From assembly GCA_007922195.1 (NCBI GenBank), contig ML681970.1:1-64000 (forward strand): DNA of 64,000 bases, written 5' to 3'. Positions 13,490-25,165 of the stretch are shown one piece after another. The DNA comes from Podocnemis expansa (Eukaryota > Chordata > Testudines > Podocnemididae). The notes beneath the pieces were generated by a model, which was not told where the DNA came from, did no database searches, and saw only the letters and a program-made list of their open reading frames with translations. Both the position numbers and the translations under genes were made by a program. The number at the start of each line of letters is the position of its first letter. Position 1 is the first letter of the stretch.

Positions 13490-14969
13490 GCCCACTTTTG
13501 ACCCTCTCAGCTGGGGCCCCTAAACAGGAGTATGGAAGAGATGGATCCCACCACCCATCAACGGACACAACGAGGTACGAGATCTTCAGAAGAAGATCAT
13601 GCAACTGCAAACAGAGAACTAATTACCATGAGCCCAAACAGATACTCCGCAAACAGCTGGCATGGTCCCAGGAAGAGAATTCTATGCTGTAGGTTTGGAT
13701 TGAGCTGCTGCCCTTTGAACAGGGCATCGCAGTTCCACTATGATGGGAACTGCCAGAAGTTCAGGGGTTACTATACAAATGTTGTCTCCTATTCCTGCTC
13801 TGCCCTTGAACACATCCTTCTGACCAGGACAAGGTGGGACCAGTAGTCAGCTTTCTACAATGGCGCCCTCAAAGGTGAGGGCCAACTGCCTCACGTGCTG
13901 ACCAGTTCTAGCAACCTGTGGCTGACGCTTAACAGAATGATACAGCCTGACTGCCCCCATTTTTGTGTGGTCTTAGTGAAGAGATGAAGGATGAGCCAGC
14001 CTACATTGGGACCCCAGCCAGCCTGTATGCTTCTATTGACTAATCTCTCCATATTGACAATCAGCTGCATGAGCAACAGGAGGCAATTAAAGGAACCAAG
14101 CTGTGTCCCACCCACGTCCCGTGCCAGAAACCCCAGAGGCCATCCATGGAGTGAGAAGGTGAATCTAGGCCACCAGTGCTTGACCTTGGAAGAAATGGGC
14201 GGCAATGACACAATCATGTAAGATTTCAGTGCACAGCTCTGGGGCCTTGGCAAACATTGACAAGTAAAGAACCAAGAAACAAGTGAGCCCAGGCCATAGG
14301 GTGGGGGCCAGCCTGGGCACCACCAGGGAAATATAGCCCAGAACTACGGCCCAGTCCTTGAGAAAAACCCAAACCAGGACAAGCAGTTCTGCTTCAGACA
14401 CAGGTATCCACCACGGATGGGGCCAAGCCAATTCCCCATCAGCAAACCCAGATCGATGCCAGGACCACCAATAATTTTGTCACTGGCAAAGTCAGCTAGG
14501 CTGTATAGATCCCCTCTGATTACAGCTGTCATCTGTTCTTGTAATGACAATAACTGGGTTGCTCCTGTCCCTGGGCCAGTGACAAAAGAAAAACTACCTC
14601 CTAAGGTCATACTCCTGGGATATTGACAGATACTCTAATTCAATGGCCTTCATTCTCCACTCTTCCCCTCTAACTCTTGGCATCACCCACTCGAACTGTG
14701 ATGGTCCCACAAACATGTAACACAGAGCAAAGTCCCCTTCCTTATGCAACGTACAAGCCAGCACTAGCAGCCCTTGGTTTGCACTTTGGGAAAACCTAGC
14801 TAAAGGCTACATCTAATTCACCATCACTGTCACCACCGTGGGCATGGGATTTTTATCCAGAGAGATTCCATGGTGCAGTTTGATTTACTTAAGGTTTTTA
14901 CTGTGTTTGACTCTATGCTGTCTGTCACACACAGAGGGCTACTCTCCAGCCAACATGACCTACCTCCTC

Positions 14970-15176
14970 CAGTGGTTCCCAATCTCTTCTTTGCCATGGA
15001 ACATTTTGATACCTTTAATTACTTTGTGGCACATCACCCTACAGTCTCCAAAGGAACTCATGAATATTCATGAGCCAACCCAGAACTCTGAGTAGTTTTT
15101 CAAAAAATTCCATGGTACAGCTGCTCAGGCTTGAGGGCACTCCTGTGTGCCATGGCACACTGGCTGGGAAACAATG
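14970..15176. mobile_element. hAT-type MITE, 207 bp
   Basis: The left end CAGTGGTTCCCAATCTC and right end GGCTGGGAAACAATG are imperfect inverted repeats. Flanking octamers ACCTCCTC (14962-14969) and ACCTACTC (15177-15184) differ at one base and fit an 8-bp hAT target duplication. It contains the perfect 18-bp palindrome CTCATGAATATTCATGAG. Confidence 0.85.
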
Positions 15177-15439
15177 ACCTACTCTGTCATTCTGATATAT
15201 TTTGGTATTACCATGTCTCATTGACTATCATTGTTCTACCACATTTCTGCGATGCCTCATATATCAATAGCCTCATCAAATACCAGGCAGTCAAGTTCAT
15301 CCAACTTACTATTTAGACTACTAGCATTTGTCTATAAGCACAAATCAGCCTTCAAAAAAGGCTCAGGGGGTTGGCAAGGCTTGGGGGGGGAGGTGTCCTG
15401 CCTCTGTAGCATGAGGCATGACTCACTTGCTGGTGGATT

Positions 15440-15572
15440 CTCTGTACCTTAAAAATTATTGTATGAAAAGGTTTCAATGGTGTGGCCCTCAGGCTAACAT
15501 ACCAGTCCTCATGCGGCCCTATACTAGTCCTCATGGAAACCTTGTAGTGATTTGGGTTTGAGACCCCTGGCT
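15440..15572. mobile_element. hAT-type MITE fragment (right half)
   Basis: The segment ending GTTTGAGACCCCTG matches the right half of the element at 52345-52532, including TATGAAAAGGTTTCAATGG. The left terminus is missing. Confidence 0.7.
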
Positions 15573-16899
15573 TAGACGCTATGAGGGGTGGCAGTATCTT
15601 GAAGGAGCCCAGAACGTGGTGGAAGTCTTTTCTGACCATAAGAACACAAAATGTCTATGCATCGCTCAAGTCTTGGGCATTATTCTTCTGTTGGTTCAAT
15701 TTCCTCAACACCTATTACTTGCAGTTAGGAATGGGAAAGCTGATGCCTTATCTCGAAAGGGGAAATAATACGAAGAAATGAGGAGCCCCATTAAAATCTA
15801 CCTTGTCTCCTACAACCTCACAATTTTCTTAACACCACAATATCGCACCATGTCATTAATCTATTCTGAACAGCTTTGCAGCTATGGTGGCCAAACAGTC
15901 TAAGCAAACAAAAGCAGGAATCAAAATATAATGCTCCACACAGGACGGGATCACATTTCTTGATAGGAGCATCTACATTTCACCAGGGTATCCTTGGTTA
16001 GCAGTGCTTCACCTCTGCTGTTACACTATCTTGGCAGGCCATTGTGGCCATCTTGGCAGGCTCCACACAGCTTCCAGTTTCTCTTGGTGACCCTATATGT
16101 GTGCCGAAGTTCAGGAGAACAGTGGTTCTTGTGACCTGTGTCTGTGCTGCCATACACTCCACACTAAGCCCCTGGAGACCCCATCTAGACCCGGGGACCT
16201 CAATCACTGTGGATTTTGTAGTGGAACTTCCCAATTCTGACAGCCATTGAGTGGACCATCGTTGACCAATTGACCAAAAAGGTGCCCTTCATTCCATGAT
16301 TGCCTGTCCTCTGCCAAAGAATAGCTCAACCCTGGGTGGTACACCTCACCTATCCTCGGGGGTTTCTGGGCTATGTCAACTTGGACTGAGGCCCACAGTT
16401 AGCATTTAGCTATTGGCATGAATGTCCTCTGCATACCACATCCAAACAGATAGACAGAGAAGAAGAAACTTGTTCTAGAGAAATACCTAAGACACTTTGT
16501 CAAGAGGCGGAATCATCGCTGTCATCTTTCTCTCTTTTTTTTTCTAGAAATTATGGATTCCACCCTTGATTCTACCCAGCCTTGCCAGCAGCATCCCTGA
16601 ACCTAGCAGCCACTGACTGAATCCGATCAATTAGTCATATTCAGAAGGAGTTAAAGGACGACCTCAAAGATGCAAAAAAGGCCTACAGGCGAACTATTGA
16701 CTCCAGGAAGGCCAGGTTCCCAGAGTGGGCTGAAAGGGCTGGTTTGCAGCAAAATAACAACAAGAATGTAATGGGAAAAGAACAAAGGGTAATTTGACTT
16801 CAGGCTTCCTATGGTTTGAGCCTGTAAACTGCTCTGATTTGCTGTTACTTTATGACCTGATCCTATGTTTTACACCCCCTTGCATTTAGTTTCATTCTT

Positions 16900-17055
16900 T
16901 TCTGTAAGTTCACCCATCTTCAAAGCATCTGAGGAAGTGGGATCTTCTCCCACGAAAGCTCATGCAAAAAATAAATCTGTTAGTCTTAAAGTGCCACACA
17001 ACTGCTTGTTGTTTTTTTACTGGACTAGACTAACACGGCTATCCCTTTGGAAACT
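16900..17055 (+). repeat. PLE (Neptune) 3-prime tail, solo copy
   Basis: The segment runs from CTGTAAGTTCACCCATCTTC to ACGGCTATCCCTTTGGAAAC. It carries the core CTGAGGAAGTGGG, a stem-loop closing TCCCAC, then GAAAGC. The same tail follows the GIY-YIG frame at 42895-43127, which ties it to PLE. Confidence 0.85.
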
Positions 17056-19879
17056 TGCAGCAAAATACCTGTGTATGAACAGGCAGTTACACAAACTAGA
17101 CCACCAGTTCCTAGATCATTCTGGAACTGTCAGATCATTCTGGATCTATCACCTTCAAAGCGCAGCTCCTTCGGCTCCTTAAAAGGCAGTCTAATTTTCA
17201 TGTATCCCCACTGAAGCCTTTCACAGAGGACCTTTTTCTGTCTAGTCCCAGCAGACGTCCCCACCAAACCACATCCAAGGACATGAGGAATGGATAATCC
17301 TCTCTGTCTTCCACTCTACCCTTCAGAGACAAAGACAAGTCTACCTCATCTCATGGGAAAGCTACAGCTACTGTCCCAAAGAGCATTCCTGGGAGCTGAT
17401 TTCCTCATCCATTTCTCTGACCTGGTAAAAAGATTTTTATCAGGATCATCTGGCCAAACAAGGCCTAGGACTAACCTGAGGCAGGACGACTCTGAAGGGA
17501 GCGGGCAAATAAACATCTGTGGCACTCATTTAAAATTAAATCAGAATTTAATACAAAATATGCTTAGCCCTGAGTTTCATATGAACCTTTAAAAAATTTA
17601 AATTAAAACATATACATACTGAATCCATGAACCACTATGGAAACACAGACCTGCTTTTCTTTCTAAAGCAGAATCAGGGGGAAAACACCTAACTTGCGAG
17701 ATCAAAGTTCATAAATATGGTACAGTAGGTGAGCCAAAGTAATTTAGCAGCCTGTCTCTTTTCCAAGTGATTTTAGTGAGACCAGGAATTTAAGCCCCAG
17801 TCACTTTCACTTTGGCATATTTGAACATTCTCACAGGCTGACCACAGTTCAATTTAATTCACTGACTATGGTTAATCCCTCTGTTTAATAAATCATTTAG
17901 TTATAAATGGGACCCGTGCGTCGATAAGAGATGTTTATGTACACAAACCACTGAAGGTTGTTTTACTTAAAAATAAATGTTATATGCTGTGCTGGGTGTT
18001 TAATTAAATTCTAGTTAATTTCCTTGATGCAAACAAGGAGCAAAATGTTAATTATCTAGTAAATAAGCTATGTACCATATCCTAACATATTAAAAATGTA
18101 CAGTTAATAAAAATTTGAAAATACTAAGTTGTATAATTGTTTTAAAATGTCTACAGTTCTAGTGTATTCTCCTAGGTAGTAAAAAGATGGACCAAATCTA
18201 GTGTGAAAGCCCTATTTTGCTGCAAGTCAACAAGTTTGGATAGCAATGACAACCAGTGACTGCGCATCGCTCTTTAATAAAAGAACCTCATACAAGTAAC
18301 TAGAGGACAAATGGAAAAGATGATTTAAATCAATCCACCCTGGCCCTCTGCCAGTGAGCAGAGCTGGCTCTCCAAGAACAGCCAGCCTCTGGCTTGCATC
18401 AGGCAGCAGGAAATTTGCTGTTATTGTTCTCTGGCTGCTCAGAGCCATCCGAGGAATGAGCAGCACACGGCGCTTCCTAGCACAGCGCCTTCCTAGCCAC
18501 GCTCTATTTACAGTAATTTCCTCCACGCTGGGTTCCCAGCTGGGTAACCAGCAGAGCTGAGCACAGCACTTGAGAGGAAACCCAGGGCTCAGCTTGCCAC
18601 TGGCAAGAGATCTGGTTTACCACAGCTGCTGGGCCCTGAGATGGTAGCCACAGACCCACAGCGACGAGAGCTGAAGCAAGGCCCACTGTCAGCTTATGGA
18701 GACAGAGCCCAGGAATGTCTCCAGCCCAGCTAGAAATTGCTAGAGACAAGTGGCTTCCAGCCACTGCATGCGATGTACCTTGAACCTAGAACCCAGTATC
18801 TAGAACCTAGGGCTGTGTGAGAGGCCTGTGTGTTCCTCCCTCTGCTCCATGGAGGAGGCGTTGCTGGAGATGGGACTGGATCTTTCACAGCCAGCTGAGC
18901 ATTAGCTGGTGAGAGACCTTGACCCTGGCCAGGGTCTGCCAGCATCACACAGGGGTTGAGCTCCACTCTGCCTGATAGGGGTCAATGAGCCAACCATCGG
19001 GACAGATTATCCCATATCCAGTACACTCCCTCTGCACCTGTGAAGACAGGCTGCTGGGCTATGTGGACCTTGGCTCAGATCCGGACTGGCCATTCCTGTG
19101 GGCATAGAAACTGGGATCATTGTGGGGCAGAGAGTCATTTCATAAACAAACATCTCATTCACATTAGACGCACAAATACCAGTGGTGTACTGTGGGTGTC
19201 TAGCACCCAGGGGCCAATGCTTGTGCAACACAGATGGGCAGGGTCAAAACAGTCACACCAAGAAGCAAGCGTTCACATACAACCTCATTCTGCTTCTGCT
19301 CAGGCAAAGCAGCAACTGAACCTATCCTCAATGACCTTTGGGAGGAAGCTCAGCAGCTTTACCGCTTGGGGTTTCCCAGAGGCCTTGGAGGCTTTGAGTG
19401 GAGGCACACGCTGCTTTTGCTTGGCAGGAGGTGGTCGGGTGGCCTGGCTCACCCTGGCCACAGCAGAATGACCGAGCTCTTTATGCTGGCAGTGAAGTCC
19501 CAGCCAATAATGCAGCTGCCTACAAGGAGAAGAGACATCTGTTTTCTTGAAAGTTCAAAGCCTTTTCTTTCATGTTAGCAATAAATTCTCACTATGAGCT
19601 GAGCTGGGGGAGAGCCAGCTGAGGGGCAGGGCCATGAGCAAGCTGGGGGAGGGTAAGCAACATCTAGGCAGGCAGGCGCCAGGCCTGCCTAGAATCAGTA
19701 GGGTTCAGCCCTACTCCCACTGCCGCCTTCCCATAAGGAGTGTCCCGGGCAGCTGCTCTGAATAGGGCCACTAGCCCCAAACCCATTGAGAGCAGTAAGC
19801 ATTACTGGCAAATGCAAGCTACAGCGCAGACTCAGAGGAACACAGCTTCTTAGCTCAGGATGGAATATTATGATCTATT
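17056..19879. other. No gene recognised; AT-rich centre
   Basis: 17500-18200 is AT-rich, with no conserved coding. I cannot assign 18230-19880 to a repeat family; ORFs there look like chance frames. Confidence 0.4.
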
Positions 19880-21170
19880 GTCTGAACTCCTGCATGGCAC
19901 AGGCCAGAGAGCTGCCCCACAATAATCCCAACAGCAGATCTCTCAGAAAACATCCTGTAGTCACTGATGGAGGATCCACAAGATCCTTGGTAAATAGCTC
20001 CAGTGATTAACGACTCTCACTGTTAAAGTTACACCTTATTTCCACTTTGAGTTTGCTTACCTTTGACTTCCAGCCATTGGATTGTGTTAGACCATCTGCT
20101 GCTAGACTGAAAGACCCATTAGTAAACATTTGCTCCCCATGTAGGTATTTGTAGACTGTGATCAAGTCAGCCCTGAAGCATACTACTACAGGGCAGGTTT
20201 TTTAACCCATTAATTACATTCGTGGCTGTTCTCTGAACCCACACCAGTTTATCCACATCCTTCTTGAATTGTGGACACCAGTATGACAAAAAGTATTCCA
20301 GCAGAGATGGCATCAGAGCCAATGACAGAGTGTCCCCTGTTCACCCATCTCAGGATTGCATTAGCTCTTTTGGATGCATGGTCATACAGGAGGCTCACAT
20401 TCAACTGATGGCTTTTCCAGAATCACTGAAACAGGATAAAGCCCCCCAGCCTGTACGTATGGCTGACATTTTTTGTTCTAAATATACATCTGCATCTTAA
20501 TAAAACTCACACTGGCTGCTTGTGCCTAGTTTACCAAGTGATCCAAATTGCTCTGACTCAGTGATCTGTATTCTTCATTATTTACCAATCCCCCAATTTT
20601 TGTGTCACTTGTAAATTTCATCAGACCGCATCAGACTGTTTTGTTTTCTTCCAGGTCATTGATAAAAACCTTAAATAGCACAGGGCCAAGAACTGATCCA
20701 TGTGGGACCCCACCAGAAGCACACCTGCTCGATGACAATTCCTGTTCGCAGTCACATTTTGAACTCATCAGTTAGCCAGTTTTTAATCCATTTAACAATT
20801 GCTATGTTAATTTTACGTTGTCTTAGATTTTTAATACAAATGTCATGTGGCGCCAAGTCAAATGCCTCACAGAACCCTAAATGTATTACATCAACACTAT
20901 TCTTTTTCCAAGCAAACTTGTAATCTCATCCAAAAAAGATATTTTCCATAAACCCATACTGATTGGCATTAGTTACACTACTTCCTTAGTTCATTAATTG
21001 AGTACACATCATTATCTTGCCTAGGATCAGCATCCTGACTGATAAGCCAACAGTTACCTGGATTGTCCTGTTTACCCTTTTCAAACACGCCCACGTCAGC
21101 TTTCTTCCAAAAAAACAGACAAGGAGTCCTGCACCATTTTGTGCTTTAGCTCTCAGAACACTGATACACA
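19880..21170 (-). mobile_element. CR1 LINE fragment, 3-prime half
   Basis: Antisense CR1 ORF2: the plus strand has TTTATCCACATCCTTCTTGAATTG-type words, the (anti)coding of VPQGSVLGP near 20690-20720 (read as TGGGACCCC), and the AFDLAPHDI region near 20840-20870. It runs on to the 3-prime end at about 19900. Extent and strand match the copies at 7545-8570 and 31515-32710. Frames are broken. Confidence 0.87.
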
Positions 21171-22679
21171 AGCATTCAAGATCATTTTATTTTGAGTTAC
21201 CGGTGACTTGGAATCAGTTATGCCATTCTCACTAGAGTGCTTCTCCTGTTCCCTTTTACCCACTTGATCCTTCATAAATAGGCTGCAATCCTGCATTTTA
21301 ACATTGCAGTTGTGTGAATCACCCTGCTAGGCATCAGCAATGCCATCTAGATTGAATTTATGCTCTTAAAGGAGCAATTCCAATTTACCCTGCTTGGCAT
21401 GCAAGTTCCTAGAACTGGCAAGTTCCTAGAATTCAAGAACATTTTCTCTTCATGTCCTTTGGTTCCTTGATTAATTTTGTTCTCAACATCTCAATTTTGG
21501 GCTGAGTGCCCATTTCCTCCCTCTCTTTCCCCTTCCCTTTTGCTAATAGTTTAACCCACACCTAACTACTTTAGCCAGCTTGTCTCTTGAAGTCATCCAA
21601 ACTATCGGGGATTTCCCTCACACCTCCCCTACAACCCCCCTGAATTTCCCAACACCACCCCCCAGTTGTCAGCTAGTAACACTATTGTACCAATTTAGTG
21701 AGCACCCCCAAAACCCCCTCTAATTTCAAGTCCTGGGGAGAATACTGCAATCTATACAGCACTCCCTCCCTCTAGCAGGTGGACTAATGTCCTCCACCCT
21801 ACACCACTTACCTGGCTAGTGGTTCACCTCCAGAATCGTCAGACGCAGCAACCGTGGCAGGATACTCTACATCCCCACAGAACCTCAACACCAGGGAGAC
21901 ACCAATGTAAGGGGAAAGACAGTGGCATCCCTGCCTCCACCTCCTTGGATAGGGAACTCCAGCCCTTCTACCTCACATCCAATTGGTACCCAAAAGCAAT
22001 CTAGACACCATCTTCTCTGCGCTGTGGCTCCAATGTGGAACTCTAACAGTGCCCTCAACAGCACATGGCAGAACAACTCTCCCCAACCCCACCCCAAAAA
22101 ATGTGTCAGCAGGTCCATCACCGACAGGAGAGCACGTGAGGGCGGCTGAAGTTGTGTTACAAGGGAATGGCCATCTAACACATCCCCTATAAACCTTGTT
22201 CAGGCAATATTCCTGAAGACCTCTGATGTCTCCACAGCTTGCAGCAGAGCTCTTAAATTTGATACAGGGATGGCCCTGGGGTCAAGGAGGTGCTGTTTGC
22301 TGAGCCCACCTAAATCCATGCCACTTTGGCTGAGTGACCAGCTGCTGAAAATAACCATTTCCCATCTGCAGTGTGCTCACTATAGCTTGCACTTGGCCTG
22401 CTGCCAAAGCCTCTGAATTCTGTTATCCCTATACACACACATACACGCTCACTGTCACGGAGCTGCACAGTGCACTTCCAGACTGAGCACAGGCACAGTG
22501 GGTCTTCCAGCTACCACCAGGCCACACACTCAAGTCTCCCTTCTACTCACTCCGCTACACTATTTCTGTTCTCTCCACAGCCCTTATAATAAAGCAAGGA
22601 GTTCACACTCCACCAAGCGGCTACCAAGCTGGGGACAGAGTCCAAGACTCTAATGCTGCAGCTCTGCTCTCAGCATCTG

Positions 22680-22760
22680 AGGCCTTGTCTACCCTAGAAA
22701 ATTTTCTCAACATATTTTATGTCGATTTATAGCAGAGGCTGAGCCTAACACAGGTCCCCT
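22680..22760. repeat. Partial MITE with GTCTAC-type terminus
   Basis: GGCCTTGTCTACCCTAGAAA resembles the terminus of the elements at 36428 and 48832. No matching right end was located. Confidence 0.4.
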
Positions 22761-23463
22761 TCAGTTGGAGAATGTCACCCTCACGACCAAGAGCACTTCC
22801 ATTGACCAAAGGGGCAGCAAAGGAGCTGAAAGACCCCTCTCTCTGCTCCCTGCTCAGAGCCCACAGGTTCCCAGGGTCCCTGTGAGCTGCTCACCCCACA
22901 CTCCATTCCAGACCCATCTGGAAATGCAGCTGCAGCCACCCATATCCCGCCCGTCCTGGCTCATAGTGGGTGACCTGCATCACATCCAGCTCACAGCTGG
23001 GAGCCAGGTGGCAGCTGCTCTCCACCATGTCCTGTCCAGCTCCCAGTGAGTTAAAGAAGCTACTAAGGGTGGTTCCTTTCCACAGTGTGCCGCCACCTAA
23101 AGGAGACATTCCAGGCAGCTTTTCTGTGGTGTGGGGGTGGACCCTTGTCCCCAGGGATACCACCACAAAGAGGCACTCTGGGCAACTTCTTTCTGCGAGC
23201 GGCTCCTTTCAGTGGAATGCCTGGGTACCCACCAGCTGTGGTTGTCGCCAAATGAGAGTCAAGAAGGAGGGACTGGCACAGGGGTCTACAGGGGTTGCTG
23301 ACCCCTGGCCTACACTGACACTGAGTGATCTTAGCTCTGCTTACAAAAGTCCTACGCCTCTTGTCAAGGTGGTTTTATTTTGTAAAAAAAAAAAACACCC
23401 AACCCCACATAACATACCAGGGCAGAGTGTTTGTGTGCACATGCACACCAGCACTGTTTTTCG

Positions 23464-23520
23464 ACCTGTGTCTCAGATGGCATCTGTCTCACCCTGTGTC
23501 TCAGATGGCATCTGTCCATG
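23464..23520. repeat. Short tandem duplication, 2 copies
   Basis: CCTGTGTCTCAGATGGCATC occurs twice in succession. Confidence 0.85.
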
Positions 23521-24685
23521 CTGTCTGTAAAAGAGGGCTCCTCATGCAGACGTACCCAGACAATGCATTCTGCTTCCTCCTTGAGCTGCTGGTCCACAGG
23601 GGATAAGGGTCAAGTGGAGCCAGCTGTATCCCAAGTGGTGAGATGTCACACTGAAGGTCCAGACTGCAGCCTTGCTGATAGGAGCAAGAATTACAGCTGC
23701 AGCTGAAATTGTTTTGGTTTGATGGGCTGAGTGCTTTTTTTTTTTAACTAGGAAATTACACACAAAATCTAGGTTAAAAAGTTATTTAAACTGCAAACCC
23801 GAGCACTCCCTGCTAGGAAACGCCAGAATGCATGTTGCCCATTGAACTTTAATCCAACAGCCTCGCTTGCATGCATTATAACACAGCCTGTAATTACATG
23901 ATCACAGCCTATTCTTTGCCTCATCCAGTGCAGAGGATGAAACTGCTTGGGGGATGAGTCAGGACTGTGTAGGGGAAGGAGCTCGTGTCCTGTAGGAACC
24001 TTATTTGTTGCAGAACTTGGAAGGTGAGTACTGAATAAAGCTTAGGATTGCAAGAACGGAAAGGACAGTCTCATGGCTGTGGCTGATGAATGCCAACAAG
24101 AACTGGGTCTCCTTGGTGCCAGAAGGTTCCTATGGGATGCTGGGCAAGTCACCTGCACCAAACTTTTCCTGGGTGGTCATGGTGCATGCTCATTTTCTGG
24201 GCCTCCAACTCAAGATACCAGCCTGATTGTCAGCAATACTGAGAACCCCCAATGGCAGATGAATGAGTGGGAGGTGTATACGCTTGCAGCCTGTGGCAGA
24301 GGGGTCGATAGGAACGAGCAGAATTTAGAGCCGGGAGGCCACATGTTTGAATTTTGCCTGTTATGCCACTTTGCTGAGTTTGTCTCTGTTTGTTCCCTCT
24401 CTGGCAAAGGGAGATGGCTGATGGCTGTTCCCCACCCGCCTCTGTGGATGTGTGGGTTAATTAGCCTGTCTGCACCAAGCATGAACACAGAAAGGACTCT
24501 GAAGTCAGGCTCTCTTTGGCGGGAGACTCAGTCACTGAGGATGCCACCTGTAGTGAAAACTTGCACCTGAATTTCCCCCTAGGCCTGGCCCGTCTGTAGG
24601 ATCCCATGCCCCTCCTGAGCCAGCCACAAAAAGATGCTGAAAAATTGGGTTCCTTTAACATTTGCAGCAACAGAGAAAAGCCCAA

Positions 24686-24773
24686 GGGCAGGGACCCCCA
24701 AGAGCAGCAGACTGCATCACAATGTGGTTGGGCAGGGACCCCCGAGAGCAGCAGACTGCATCACAATGTGGAT
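24686..24773. repeat. 44-bp tandem duplication, 2 copies
   Basis: The unit beginning GGGCAGGGACCCCC and running through GCATCACAATGTGG occurs twice with very few differences, at 24686 and 24730. Confidence 0.93.
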
Positions 24774-25069
24774 GCACAAGGGGGCAAATTAAGGTTGCCT
24801 AGACAACTGCAGAACTAGCGTTTTCCCCTGACCTCTGAGCTCCAGCCTTATTGCTCTCCAGCATGTCCTTCCCTGCAGAACCATTCCCATGCGGAGTGGG
24901 GCTGTCACTCCACTGACCTGCCATGCAGGAGGGTAGCGGCTGAGGCAGCTGAGCTCCGAGTGGGCTACACACTCTACAGCCTCCGTTTACAGGCACAGGG
25001 CAGTACGCTGTACCACTGTTCTCAATGAATGGATGCTGTTCCAGCACTAGATGCTTCTGTGGTTCACAG

Positions 25070-25165
25070 AGTGCTGTGAAAGTGGTGCAGGTGTGCTCCA
25101 GGGACTCACAAAAGCCATGAGCTCATGAGGTCCCTTCCAACCCTATGATTCTCTTCTAATTCTAT
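25070..25165 (+). repeat. CR1 3-prime terminal fragment
   Basis: GGTCCCTTCCAACCCTATGA followed by TTCT-rich repeats is the typical end of vertebrate CR1 elements. Confidence 0.65.

Larger units (their letters stand above)
13490..16650 (+). mobile_element. Decayed Ty3/Gypsy retrotransposon (Sushi-like), gag to integrase
   Basis: Fragments occur in the order of a Ty3/Gypsy polyprotein on the plus strand. Gag-like words lie at 13532-13790 (MEEMDPTT, FHYDGNCQKFRGYY) and 13990-14200. An RNase H-like block at 15593-15790 reads VEVFSDHKN in one frame and later a KADALSRK-like end. An integrase-like block lies at 15985-16590, with HCH-region remnants, a DFVVELP-like word at 16215, and a C-terminal block near 16545. 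Frames shift repeatedly and stops are common, so it is dead. Flanking LTRs were not identified. The protease and most of the reverse transcriptase are missing or unreadable. hAT copies sit inside it. Confidence 0.75.
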
